Source: CAVVEC01 sp963770485
GTDB taxonomy: Bacteria; Acidobacteriota; Terriglobia; Terriglobales; Acidobacteriaceae
Assembly: GCA_963770485.1 (NCBI GenBank)
Contig: CAVYPX010000017.1
Coordinates: 215,437-279,436 of the forward strand
DNA length: 64,000 nucleotides
Reading direction: 5' to 3'
The position numbers and the translations under genes are program-made. The notes under the pieces were generated by a model, which searched no databases, had not been told where the DNA came from, and worked only from the letters and a program-made list of their open reading frames with translations. How positions within the stretch are numbered: position 1 is the first letter of the stretch; each line of letters starts with the position of its first letter. Shown here one piece after another: positions 1 to 8,484 of this stretch.

Positions 1-22
1 CCGCCAGGCGGCCCGAGTTGTT

Positions 23-1975
23 TTATTGGCCCGGTTTCAAACTATCGAGGGCCTGCTGCGCGGCCGTGAGTTTGGGGTCGAGTTGGAGAGCGTGCTCGTA
101 GGCATTGCGGGCTTGGTCAACGCGGCCGGCCTGCTGCAGGAGTTGTCCCAACCGCAGGAAGGCCGCACCCGAGGGCGACTCGGCGGCATTGCGGAGAGCG
201 TCGGAAAAGTCGATTTCCGCTAAACCTTTTTTGGCTCCGGCCCGCTGGGGGTCGACGCTCAATGCCTGCTGGTAGTTGGTGCGCGCCTGAGCGTAGTTTC
301 CGAGTTTGCCGTATAACCTGCCTAGCGCCTCATAGGCGACGGCCCGCCCTTCAGGTTTGGGCGCCAGCTGAAGGGCGGTGTCGAACTCGGCGATCGCCTC
401 ACGCGTGCGTCCATTTACTTCAAGGGCGACGCCCAGATTCAGATGGCTCACCGCATCTCGCGGCCGAATACGAGCGGCGTTTTGCAGATGAGGGAGAGCC
501 TCCGGGTTACGGTCCAGCGACAACAGCGTAACGCCCAGGTTGGCTTCGGCGTTGAAATTGTCCTTGGTAACGTTGACCGTGTGCAGCCAGAGCTCATAGC
601 CGCTCTGCCAGTGCGGGATCTGGTAACAGGTGAAGAGAATAAGAATAACCAAGACCGCAGCGGCGATCTTAGCCCGCGATGCGAAACTGAGTTGTTTTTT
701 GTCACACACATCAGCCGCGACCCACACCACCATCAAAAAGATTCCAATCAGCGGGACGTAGGCGTAGCGGTCGGCCATGGCTTGCTCGCCGACCTGGACG
801 AGTCCAATGACCGGAACCAGCGTGCCGAGAAACCAAAGCCAGCCGGTCACCAGGTAGGGGCGGCGGGCCCGCTCCCGCCATACCAATGCGCTCACGGCTA
901 CGAGAAAAAGCGAGGCCAGTGCTACTTGCCAGATCGCCAGAGTGGCGCCGGGATGGGGATAAAACACTGCCAGCGGTACCGGCCAAAACGCCTTCCACAC
1001 GTACATGGCGTAGGCGTAGACGGCGTTCTCCAGCCGCACGCCCAGTGGAAGCGCCAGTTTCATGGAGCCATAGGAGCGCTGTGCGAACATGGTGACCGCG
1101 CTGTCGGCGGCGGATAGCGCCAGGAGCGGCAATTTTTCAAGGACCAGCCGCAAGAGGGAAACCTGAGGCACCGGAGGTATCGGATCGAGGCTCAGAAACT
1201 TGGCTGATGTTTCGCGATCTTCAACCTCGGTGAGATCTTGTGGCGATGATTCTCCCCAGCCTCGGATTCTTCGCAAGGGCCAGAAATCCAGCAGCAGAAG
1301 CACGCAAGGCAAAGTGACAACCATGGGCTTCGCGGCGAGCCCGAGTGCGAACAGCGCGGCCACGGCGAGGTAACGCTTGAGGTTAGGTTTGAGGGCGTAC
1401 CCGCCATAAGCAGCCAGAGTCAGCAGAAAGAAAAACGTGCTCAGGACATTCTTCCGTTCTGCGATCCAGGCCACGGACTCCACGTTGAAGGGATGAACCG
1501 CGAACAGCGCCGCCACCAAAAAGCTGCGTCCGGTGGCGCCGGTCGCGCGCAGCAGCAGCAGGAACAGAAGCACGACGCTCAGCGCATGCAGCAACAAGTT
1601 GGTAAAGTGATGCCCGGCAGGATTCAGGCCATACAGCTCGCAATCGAGGGCGTGGGAAAACCAGGTCAGCGGGTGCCAGTTGGAAAATTCGGTGGATGTT
1701 AAAGCCCAGGTGAGCGTTCCCCAAGTCAAGCCGGCTTGCACGTGTGAGTTGTTGGTGACGTAACTGTCGTCGTCGTAGCTTTCGATAAACGAATGCCCAA
1801 GAACGGGGCTGTAAAGGACGAAGGTCAGAATCGCCAGCAAGAGGCAAATCAGAAGAGTTCGCTTTCGAGGCGACGTCAGCAGCGGGGTTCCGGCGTTTTG
1901 CGGGACACCGGCCTTTTTTGCTGCGGCGAGTTGCCGCGCCTCGCGCCGTTTTTCTGATCTCGTTCTTACCGGCAT
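23..1975 (-). CDS. TMTC-like multi-pass membrane protein with C-terminal TPRs
   Basis: Predicted inner-membrane protein of about 650 residues. A basic cytoplasmic N-terminus precedes the first membrane segment, and a DDD motif followed by YV lies in the first periplasmic loop, as in GT-C glycosyltransferases. The motif HPFNVESVAWIAERKNVLS is characteristic of TMTC-type O-mannosyltransferase-like proteins. Many hydrophobic helices follow, and the last 180 or so residues form four or five tetratricopeptide repeats (e.g. EANLGVTLLSLDRNPEALPH). The start was moved from the longest ORF to MPVRTRSEKR because the upstream extension is low in hydrophobic signal and overlaps the repeat element at 2063-2420. 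No convincing Shine-Dalgarno sequence was found. Family membership is fairly secure. The acceptor and sugar donor are unknown. Confidence 0.75.
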   Translation of the reverse strand: MPVRTRSEKRREARQLAAAKKAGVPQNAGTPLLTSPRKRTLLICLLLAILTFVLYSPVLGHSFIESYDDDSYVTNNSHVQAGLTWGTLTWALTSTEFSNWHPLTWFSHALDCELYGLNPAGHHFTNLLLHALSVVLLFLLLLRATGATGRSFLVAALFAVHPFNVESVAWIAERKNVLSTFFFLLTLAAYGGYALKPNLKRYLAVAALFALGLAAKPMVVTLPCVLLLLDFWPLRRIRGWGESSPQDLTEVEDRETSAKFLSLDPIPPVPQVSLLRLVLEKLPLLALSAADSAVTMFAQRSYGSMKLALPLGVRLENAVYAYAMYVWKAFWPVPLAVFYPHPGATLAIWQVALASLFLVAVSALVWRERARRPYLVTGWLWFLGTLVPVIGLVQVGEQAMADRYAYVPLIGIFLMVVWVAADVCDKKQLSFASRAKIAAAVLVILILFTCYQIPHWQSGYELWLHTVNVTKDNFNAEANLGVTLLSLDRNPEALPHLQNAARIRPRDAVSHLNLGVALEVNGRTREAIAEFDTALQLAPKPEGRAVAYEALGRLYGKLGNYAQARTNYQQALSVDPQRAGAKKGLAEIDFSDALRNAAESPSGAAFLRLGQLLQQAGRVDQARNAYEHALQLDPKLTAAQQALDSLKPGQ

Positions 1976-2062
1976 GTTGAAAGCCAGGAACCAATGTCTG
2001 CCATCAATGTGGAAGTATAACGTGCTTGCGGGTGGGCCACATTTCGCGACAAGTATGGCTGG

Positions 2063-2420
2063 GGACAGGGATTTGGGGTGCCCGATTTTTCGCGCTCTTG
2101 GCGAAAAGTGGGGCCCGGGACTTCGGCAGCGGGCTCGCACGCCCGCTAAACGCCTCAGCTTCAACGTGTGGACCGAGCGTAAGCGCATCGAGAAATTACG
2201 CTACATGCATCGCAATCCGGTGAAGCGCAGCTTGGTTGGAAGAACCCGAGCAGTGGCGCTGGAGCAGTTTTCGCTTTTACGCGTACGGCGAGACCGGCGC
2301 GGTGCGCGTGAACGACTGGCAAGTGCTGAAGGTGAAGATCCGCACGGCGTGACCAACCCGCTCCCGCGCTGCCCACTTCTCGCACAGAACGCGAGAAATG
2401 GGGCACCCCAAATTCTGTCC
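2063..2420. repeat. REP-like inverted termini around a RAYT transposase remnant
   Basis: GGACAGGGATTTGGGGTGCCC at 2063-2083 is an imperfect inverted copy of GGGCACCCCAAATTCTGTCC at 2401-2420. Each end also contains a small hairpin: TTTTCGC/GCGAAAA near 2086-2107, and CTTCTCGC/GCGAGAAA near 2376-2398. This is the layout expected for REP-type palindromes bounding a RAYT (IS200-like tyrosine transposase) gene. The element appears dead because its transposase is broken. Confidence 0.6.
2154..2352 (+). pseudogene. REP-associated tyrosine transposase (RAYT), C-terminal remnant, frameshifted
   Basis: The first frame encodes FNVWTERKRIEKLRYMHRNP followed by VKRSLV, the conserved C-terminal core of RAYT/IS200-like (Y1) transposases. 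Near 2238 the homology moves to the next frame and continues as EEPEQWRWSSFRFYAYGE and then VRVNDW, ending at a TGA. The HUH motif and N-terminal half are absent, so this is a decayed fragment. It lies inside REP-like termini, which supports the call. No functional protein is expected. Confidence 0.75.
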
Positions 2421-2630
2421 TAAGGTATGCTTGCCCGCTAGATGTGAGCCACGCGCCTGGCGCGATCCTCGACCGCCGGAGGCGGCGCCGGCGCTCGGGT
2501 GAATAGTGTTCGAGGCTCACCATCGTAACTGAGGCTGCCGACATCACTGCGACAGCCAGCGACGTTCATGGCAAAATGGTATGATCGCTTTCACGAAGCG
2601 GATCCCCTTTCACTCTAACGCAGGAATCAA

Positions 2631-3868
2631 ATGAAAATGACGTATCGTTTGCTGTGGCTTGCCTTCGGGCTCGGGGCTATCTCTCTGGCAGTTCCGCCGC
2701 CAGTAATCCGGCGTCCGGGACGGGGCAGGGAACAGTCGCCACTTCCAGCCTCTATCTGAAGATTCGGGTCGAAAATCCGCTGAAAGTATCGGCGCTGAAG
2801 CCGGGAGACCAGGTTGCGGGAAAGCTTTTGCGCAATGTCTATTCCGGGGATCACGAAGTCTTTCCCGCCGGCAGCCGCGTGCAATTGACGGTGGACAAAC
2901 TGGAACGTCTGCGCCGCGTCCCCAACGATCACTGGCCTTGGGTCATCAAGTTCTTTACTCCCCGCCATCAGAACTCTCCCACGTTTCAATCGGGCAGCGT
3001 CACTCTGCCCAGCGGGACGGAGATTCCACTGCGCGTGTCGTTAATCTCGATCGGGCGTGAGAGGGAAATCCGTGCCCAGGCTAAGTCCGGGAAACCGTCG
3101 CCGGATTCCGGTGCCTCGTCGGCCGAAATGAGCGTTGCGGGACCCGTTCCCGACGAGCCCGCCGGCAAAGCTGGCGCCATCGTGACGCTGGAAGCGGCGG
3201 AGACGAGTCCCGAACCGCAATCCGCACCGGCCCTGCCTTCGGGTCCGATCACGCTGGCCGCGGGGACGCAGGCCAGGGTCATCCTTTTGGGCACTGTCAG
3301 CGCATCCGGGAGCCGTCCCGGCGATTCATTTCAAGCGCGCGTGTTGGAGCCTGTGCACGCAGGTTCCCAGGTAGTGCTGCCCGAAGGCAGTCTGCTGGAA
3401 GGCAAGGTTGTGCGCAGGACTCCTCCGCGCCGGCTGAGCCGGGCAGGCACGCTGTTCGTGACCTTCACCGGTCTGAGTCTGCCCGGAGGAAGCAGCGATC
3501 AACGGATCGTTGCCTCAGTTGCAAGCGTGGAAGTGGACCAGCGCTCGCACACCAAACTAGACGCCGAAGGTGAACTCAAAGGGGAACGGCCGGGTAAAGT
3601 CTGGATGCTGGTGAACGTTGGAGTGACGGCGGGAATCGCGAAAGAGGTGGATGACGGTACTCAGTTGCTGGCCGAAGCCCTTATTTCTACGGCGACCGAC
3701 GCTTCGACCGCGGGAACCGCAAGGATTGTCTCCACCTGCGCCTCAGGTTTGTTCATGCTCACACGGCATGGAAGGGATGTGGTTCTGCCGCGCTTCACCG
3801 AGATGGATGTGGTGTTTGACCGGCCCGTGTCGCTGCTCGGGCAGCAAGCAGTTCCTGCTGCACAGTAG
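2631..3868 (+). CDS. Exported protein with VirB10/TrbI-like repeats; N-terminal frameshift
   Basis: The body from about 2700 is open for roughly 390 codons. It has two beta-rich segments following the TrbI/VirB10 pattern: LAAGTQARVILLGTVSASGS, then GDSFQARVLEP and VVLPEGSLLEGKVV. This pattern recurs in acidobacterial exported proteins outside type IV secretion. No membrane anchor or other T4SS gene is nearby, so a conjugation role is unlikely. The natural start appears to be ATG 2631 after CAGGAA, encoding MKMTYRLLWLAFGLGAISLA, a clear signal peptide. That frame reaches a stop near 2760, whereas the body is in another frame, so an indel lies near 2690-2705. It is either a sequencing error or a real mutation that removes the signal peptide. 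Confidence 0.55.
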
Positions 3869-3963
3869 GCGAACAAAGAGACTTTCAGCCTCGTGCCAGC
3901 CGTCATTAAGAGCATGCAGCAAGAGTCATACTGACGCTGCTACTGCGCCCTTTCTCATCGTGA

Positions 3964-5226
3964 CTAAGGGGTGAGCTTGAATACCACTCCACAGCCCAAA
4001 CCGTTGCAACTGGTCAGATCGCCGCCGTAGTAGGTAGTGCCGTAAAGAATACCCTTTGAGCCGCGGATCAAATCTCCGGCGGGAGATTCGCCGTCCGTGC
4101 CCGCAAAGCTGTGCAGGACTGTCTCTACCCCGGTGTGTGCCAGCTCGAAGAGTGTCCCGATGTCGCTTGCGCCGCCGTAATAAGTCGTGCCGTAGAGGTT
4201 ACCAAACCTGTCCTGGACCAAACCGCTGTAGGGAACTGCCCCGTCTGCCGGCGGTCCCGTAAAGCTGTACAGCACCTTGTAAGCGAAACCACAGCACCGG
4301 AACACCGTCCCGAAACCTGCACCGCCGGAGGTCGTGGTGCCCCAGAAAATACCCGCTTTCTCGGTCAAATCTGCTAACGGACCTGCCCCGTCGGCAGGAC
4401 TTCCAGAGAAGATGTATTTCAGACGAAACACTGCGCAGTTCGGGTAGCAAGGATAGAGCTTGAATACGACTCCGCAGCCACCGGAACTGCAGTTTAGATC
4501 GCCGCCCTCGAGAGTAGTGCCCCAAAGGTTGCCGTCGAAGACCAAGCTGTCAAACGGGTATGCTCCGTCGTGATTTCCACCCCTGAAGCTGTGCTGGACA
4601 TTCTCCGCGAGGTTAGGAGGCAGCTGGAAAATTGTTCCGAGGTTTTGGGCGCCGCCCATTACGGTGGTGCCGTAGAGGTCACCGGCGGCATCGAGAACCA
4701 CACCTCCATTGGGATACGCCCCGTCTACCACGCCCCCGACGAAGTTGTAAAGCAAGGCTTCCCCCCAGCGAGCGCCGTGCCTCGTCAACTTGAAGACCGT
4801 CCCGCAGCCGACGCCGTTGCCATCATTGCAGGTGCCATTACCGCCATAGTACGTCGTGCCATAGAGGAGGTTGGCCGCTCTGTTGATCAATACACCTCCA
4901 TTGGGAGTCGCCCCATCTGGCGGCCCCTTGAAACTGTACAGCACGCGTTCGTTGCCGGTTTGCGGATTCACCTCGAACACTGTCCCGAAGCCGTGAGCGC
5001 CCCCCGCAGTGGTAGTGCCATAGAGGTTCCCCGCTCTGTCCTCAATCAAACCCGCGTAAGGATTTCCGCCGTCCGTCCCTCCCGTGAAGCTGTAGAGTAC
5101 GGCGAAAGTCTGCGCTTGGGTCGCAACCGGACTTAAGCCAAGCAGGACCGCTAACGTCAGCGCCGCACTTGCCGCTCGCATGTGCATCTTCGAAATCCAG
5201 CTCTGATGTTGCCCTGAGTTTGTCAT
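3964..5226 (-). CDS. GloVer (Gloeo/Verruco) repeat secreted protein, seven repeats
   Basis: The start is MTNSGQHQSW at 5226, preceded by GGGAG. The longer upstream ORF would run through the promoter. A signal peptide ends at ATQAQ. The rest consists of seven repeats built on G-x-P-x-x-x-L, NLYGTTxxGG and GTVF, and the protein ends in KLTP. Repeats two, four and seven carry insertions with paired cysteines (e.g. CNDGNGVGCG). The repeat resembles TIGR03803. A seven-bladed beta-propeller is inferred, not shown. No PEP-CTERM or other anchor is visible. Function is unknown. Confidence 0.8.
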   Translation of the reverse strand: MTNSGQHQSWISKMHMRAASAALTLAVLLGLSPVATQAQTFAVLYSFTGGTDGGNPYAGLIEDRAGNLYGTTTAGGAHGFGTVFEVNPQTGNERVLYSFKGPPDGATPNGGVLINRAANLLYGTTYYGGNGTCNDGNGVGCGTVFKLTRHGARWGEALLYNFVGGVVDGAYPNGGVVLDAAGDLYGTTVMGGAQNLGTIFQLPPNLAENVQHSFRGGNHDGAYPFDSLVFDGNLWGTTLEGGDLNCSSGGCGVVFKLYPCYPNCAVFRLKYIFSGSPADGAGPLADLTEKAGIFWGTTTSGGAGFGTVFRCCGFAYKVLYSFTGPPADGAVPYSGLVQDRFGNLYGTTYYGGASDIGTLFELAHTGVETVLHSFAGTDGESPAGDLIRGSKGILYGTTYYGGDLTSCNGLGCGVVFKLTP

Positions 5227-5252
5227 GATCGGCTCCCTGTTGAACGCCAGCA

Positions 5253-5291
5253 ATCCTACCCCTCGCCTCAAAATCGGTCAATGGAGACTTT
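5253..5291 (-). promoter_or_regulatory. GloVer-class promoter with upstream GAGACTTT element
   Basis: Read on the minus strand, -35 is TTGACC and -10 is TAGGAT with a 17-bp spacer. AAAGTCTC lies immediately upstream of the -35. The same arrangement precedes other GloVer genes in the window. The 3964-5226 gene starts about 27 bp downstream of the -10. Confidence 0.6.
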
Positions 5292-5381
5292 TGCGGCCCC
5301 CGAAAGAATTCAGGAGTGTCCTAATTTGAACTTCTCACTGTTGGATCGTGACATTCAAAGAGGACACCACCAGAGGTCTGA

Positions 5382-5410
5382 TTGACACGCGGCTCGGACA
5401 GGACGACAAT
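5382..5410 (+). promoter_or_regulatory. Putative sigma70-type promoter of the 5437 gene
   Basis: TTGACA at 5382-5387 and GACAAT at 5405-5410 are separated by 17 bp. The start codon lies 27 bp further on, after AAGGAGG. Confidence 0.45.
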
Positions 5411-5436
5411 GATGCGCCCGCCTTGAAGGAGGAATC

Positions 5437-6213
5437 ATGCAGGGTCAACGTCCCCGGACACCCTCGAACCTTTCCGATTCACTGCATCACCGGCTCAACT
5501 CGTATGCTCTCGCGGCGAGTGCAGCCGGAGTAGGACTGCTGGCATTGGCGCAGCCTGCCGAGGCCAAGATCGTTTACACGCGAGCTCACAAGAGCATCAG
5601 CCCTAATCACACGATTCCTCTCGATCTTAACCACGACAGAACCACGGATTTCCGTTTCAAGGACGTCCATTTCACAACTACCGCATTTGGGTTCAGTCAC
5701 CGCGGAACTCTGTCGATTCTCCCCGCTCGTCATGCCAACGAAATTCAGGGATATTCCAAGTACACCCGACATTACGCTTCCGCGCTCCAACCCGGCGTCC
5801 TGATCGGTCCTAAGGGACCATTTGCGCCCGGGCAAGAGGTGATGGCCACGGTGTACAGCGATACCGGCGCTCATCGCGATGTCGGTAGTGTGTGCAATGG
5901 TCCGTGGTCCAATTCCATCAATCGCTATCTCGGTTTGAAGTTCCTCATTCAGGGAAAAGTCCATTTCGGCTGGGCACGTTTGAAGGTGAGTTGTCCGGGG
6001 ACCGACGTCGTTGCGACCCTGACCGGCTATGCCTACGAAACGATCCCGAACAAGTCCATCATCGCGGGCAAGACCAAGGGGCGGGATGTGATTACGCTCG
6101 CACCGGCGACGCTTGGTCACCTGGCCGAAGGAGCGACGGGCCTTCCGGCTTGGCGCAGAACAAACTCGGTCGTGGCTACTGACCAGCGGCCTTGGCAGCT
6201 CGCCTTAGACTAG
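5437..6213 (+). CDS. Small exported acidobacterial protein with LGxLAxGAxGLxxWRR tail
   Basis: ATG 5437 follows a strong AAGGAGG. The N-terminus has a hydrophobic segment (ALAASAAGVGLLALAQPAEA) that ends at a likely cleavage site. The mature part contains YLGLKFLIQGKVHFGWARLK and GYAYETIPNKSIIAGKTKG, motifs I associate with uncharacterised acidobacterial exported proteins. The tail LGHLAEGATGLPAWRR is the usual C-terminal signature of that group. Here it is followed by about 17 extra residues, which may reflect a drifted stop codon. Function is unknown. Cell-surface or extracellular location is inferred from the signal sequence. Confidence 0.6.
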   Translation: MQGQRPRTPSNLSDSLHHRLNSYALAASAAGVGLLALAQPAEAKIVYTRAHKSISPNHTIPLDLNHDRTTDFRFKDVHFTTTAFGFSHRGTLSILPARHANEIQGYSKYTRHYASALQPGVLIGPKGPFAPGQEVMATVYSDTGAHRDVGSVCNGPWSNSINRYLGLKFLIQGKVHFGWARLKVSCPGTDVVATLTGYAYETIPNKSIIAGKTKGRDVITLAPATLGHLAEGATGLPAWRRTNSVVATDQRPWQLALD

Positions 6214-6319
6214 GATGCTGACCTCCCCAGTCCCCGGCTGCGGGAATAAATCTGCCTATTCGGTGCTATTCTTGATCTAGTTACCGGATTCGGCAGACCC
6301 TGTTTCTCCCCCACAAATG

Positions 6320-6337
6320 TGTGCAATCATTTGCACA
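6320..6337. promoter_or_regulatory. Operator-like palindrome TGTGCAA-N4-TTGCACA
   Basis: This is a perfect 7-bp inverted repeat with a 4-bp centre, about 160 bp upstream of the 6497 gene. A closely related sequence, TGTGCAATGGTTTACACA, lies upstream of the paralogous gene at 43875. Conservation between the two paralogues is the reason for calling it regulatory. The binding protein is unknown. Confidence 0.45.
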
Positions 6338-6496
6338 TCGAATCCTGTAAATATATGTAATTTGTTGATGATAAGAGTTAAACGCCAGGCTCAGTTTGGC
6401 ATGCTAGATGCGTCCTAAGAAGCTAAACTGGGTGCACTTGCGTCCCAGCCACTCCCTCCTCGACCGCTAAAGCCGTTGTGCCGGAGCTATCTGAAG

Positions 6497-7999
6497 ATGA
6501 TCAAATTAAGGTTTGTATTACTGGTTGTGCTGATCTCGTGGTGTGCGCAGGCGCAGGTGGTTACATCATTCGAAGGCATCAATGCCGCGCAAGATCCGCA
6601 TCCGGAACATGACGTGGATCCCAATGGCGCGGTCGGGACCAAACAGTACCTGGAGTGGACCAATGTCGCCTTTCAAGCCTACGACAAAGTGACCCTCGCT
6701 CCGGTGTGGTCGGCGCCGCAGCCCGGCACATCGCCGTGGAAAAACAACGGCGTCAAGAACTGCAATATTAACGGCGACGGTGTAGTTCTGTTTGATCATC
6801 TTGCGTCCCGCTGGGTGATCGCTGGACACAACGCGCCCGGTATCGCCGGACCCTACTATTATTGCGTGGCGGTTTCGAACACCGATGACCTGGCCTCCAG
6901 CACGCTTGCCTGGTACACGTACCAGTTTCCACTCAACCCCGTGCTGGGAACGAATGCCGAAGGCCATTTATTTTTCCCTGACTGGCCCAAGCTGGGGACG
7001 TGGCCGGATGGTTACTATTTAAGTTTTGACGCGCTGGACGTGAACCAGGGATACAAGGCGATTGGGGTGGTATTTTGTGCTCTGGACCGGACCAACATGC
7101 TGACCGGCTCCGCCGCGAATCCCATGCAGTGCTTCAGCGACCCTCACCCGCTTCCGGCAAGCGGGAGTCTGTATCTCAAGCACAGCCCAGTTCCAGCGGA
7201 TATTGACGGTACGACTCCGCCTCCAGCCGGCCGGCATGAATTTTTTGTGAGTCTGCAGAGCCCGCCGCATGACGGAGTGTCCACCACATCGAACTCGATC
7301 AACCTGTGGGATTTCCATGTGGATTGGACCAACCCCGCGAAGTCGGCATTAACGGGTTCGTCGCTGAACGTGGCCACCTACACGCCGGGATGCTACAACC
7401 TGAAACAGCCGCTGAATACGGTTTGTCTCCCGGAACCTGCGACTCGCTCGACGGGTACGCACTACCACCTCGACGTGGTCGGAGACCGGTTCATGCCGCG
7501 TCTGGCGTACCGGAATTTTGTCACGCACGAGTCGTTTCTAGCCAGCCATACCGTCCGTGCCAGCGCAACCAGCGAGCAGACTGGAATCCGCTGGTACGAA
7601 CTTCGCGGCAGCCAGACTCCTGCGGTCTTCCGCAGTTTTACCATCAGCCCCGACCGATCGCTGTTTCGCTTTATGCCCAGCATGGCTCAGGACCACGCCG
7701 GCAATGCGGCCATTGGCTACAGTGTGGGCAACATCAGAGTTCATCCTGGCATTCGGGCCGTGACCTGGAACCTGGCCAGAAACACGAAGCGGGTCGAAGT
7801 GACGATCAAGAACGGCGGCGGGGACCAGGAGAACTCCTCCACTTGGGGCGACTACACCAGTATGACCGTTGACCCGGTGGATGACTGCAGCTTCTGGTAC
7901 GTAAACGAGTATTTGCCCGCGAACGAAACCGGCACCGCCATCAGTTGGAGTACGACGATCGCCAAGTTCGCAGTGCCCACCTGCATTCCTCGGAAATAA
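6497..7999 (+). CDS. Secreted protein of unknown function, WGDYTSM family (copy 1)
   Basis: I do not recognise this family. The start is MIKLRFVLLV at 6497, after GGAGCTATCTGAAG, and the signal peptide ends near CAQAQ. The mature protein of about 480 residues has conserved blocks shared with the genes at 43875 and 56727: DPNGAVGTKQYLEW, GDGVVLFDHLASRWVI, DRTNMLTG, GDRFMPRLAYRNF, and near the C-terminus WGDYTSMTVDPVDDCSFWYV then NEYLP. About eight cysteines are conserved, suggesting disulfides outside the cytoplasm. Dense aromatic and beta-strand patterns suggest a beta-propeller or beta-sandwich, but this is not established. Unlike the other two copies it has no GH-A gene downstream, and it ends at a terminator-like hairpin. 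Confidence 0.75.
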   Translation: MIKLRFVLLVVLISWCAQAQVVTSFEGINAAQDPHPEHDVDPNGAVGTKQYLEWTNVAFQAYDKVTLAPVWSAPQPGTSPWKNNGVKNCNINGDGVVLFDHLASRWVIAGHNAPGIAGPYYYCVAVSNTDDLASSTLAWYTYQFPLNPVLGTNAEGHLFFPDWPKLGTWPDGYYLSFDALDVNQGYKAIGVVFCALDRTNMLTGSAANPMQCFSDPHPLPASGSLYLKHSPVPADIDGTTPPPAGRHEFFVSLQSPPHDGVSTTSNSINLWDFHVDWTNPAKSALTGSSLNVATYTPGCYNLKQPLNTVCLPEPATRSTGTHYHLDVVGDRFMPRLAYRNFVTHESFLASHTVRASATSEQTGIRWYELRGSQTPAVFRSFTISPDRSLFRFMPSMAQDHAGNAAIGYSVGNIRVHPGIRAVTWNLARNTKRVEVTIKNGGGDQENSSTWGDYTSMTVDPVDDCSFWYVNEYLPANETGTAISWSTTIAKFAVPTCIPRK

Positions 8000-8013
8000 G
8001 CGCGCTAGACGGG

Positions 8014-8041
8014 CCACGCAAATTTCGCGTGGTTCTTCGTT
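8014..8041 (+). terminator. Rho-independent terminator-like hairpin after the 6497 gene
   Basis: CCACGC and GCGTGG form a stem around AAATTTC, 15 bp after the stop codon. It is followed by the T-rich run TTCTTCGTT. Confidence 0.55.
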
Positions 8042-8275
8042 AGTGAATAACGCCCGCCGATTCCTTCCGCCACGCCGGAATCGCCGATGCACCTCGCGCC
8101 AAGTGACCGAGCGTGGCGGGTTCAAGGGTGATGACATCGTTACCCTGCGTCTTGCCCGCGAGGATGGGCTTGTTGGGGATGCATCTGACCGGTAAGCTTC
8201 GACTTCGCGCAGGGCGGGCTCGTGAAGCCGTGCCCTGCGCAGAACGATTTGTGAGATCGATAGCCTCTAGAGGCC

Positions 8276-8359
8276 ATTCCGCAGTTGCCGTTTCCTTCGC
8301 AGCTTAGCAACCAGTTCCCGCAGCCTATTCCGGCGACATTCCCGACCTACCTCTACACC
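8276..8359 (+). pseudogene. Internally deleted remnant of a beta-helix gene paralogue
   Basis: One continuous frame reads IPQLPFPSQLSNQFPQ and then PIPATFPTYLYT. The first part matches an internal segment of the beta-helix protein at 18257-21022. The second matches that protein's extreme C-terminus. The several hundred codons between them are gone, so this is the scar of a second, deleted copy. An IS3 orfA fragment begins six bases downstream. Confidence 0.7.
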
Positions 8360-8364
8360 AGGGC

Positions 8365-8445
8365 TGCCGGCAGGAGAATGAGCGGCTGAAGCAGTTGGTG
8401 GCGGATCTGAGCGTGGTCAACATACTGCTCAAAAAAAGCGCTTAG
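8365..8445 (+). pseudogene. IS3-family orfA C-terminal fragment
   Basis: The 26 codons encode CRQENERLKQLVADLSVVN and then ILLKKSA before a stop. This matches the leucine-zipper end of IS3-family OrfA proteins (ENxRLKxLVADLxLDxxxLK). No orfB or terminal repeats remain. It is a remnant only, but it shows that insertion-sequence activity touched this junction. Confidence 0.65.
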
Positions 8446-8484
8446 CAGGGATGCGATCACGGCGAGTCCAACGGTGCTCCGTGG

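Noticed and set aside
2654..3868. Type IV secretion component
   Set aside because: The VirB10/TrbI-like pattern is present, but no other secretion or conjugation gene is nearby and no inner-membrane anchor is seen.
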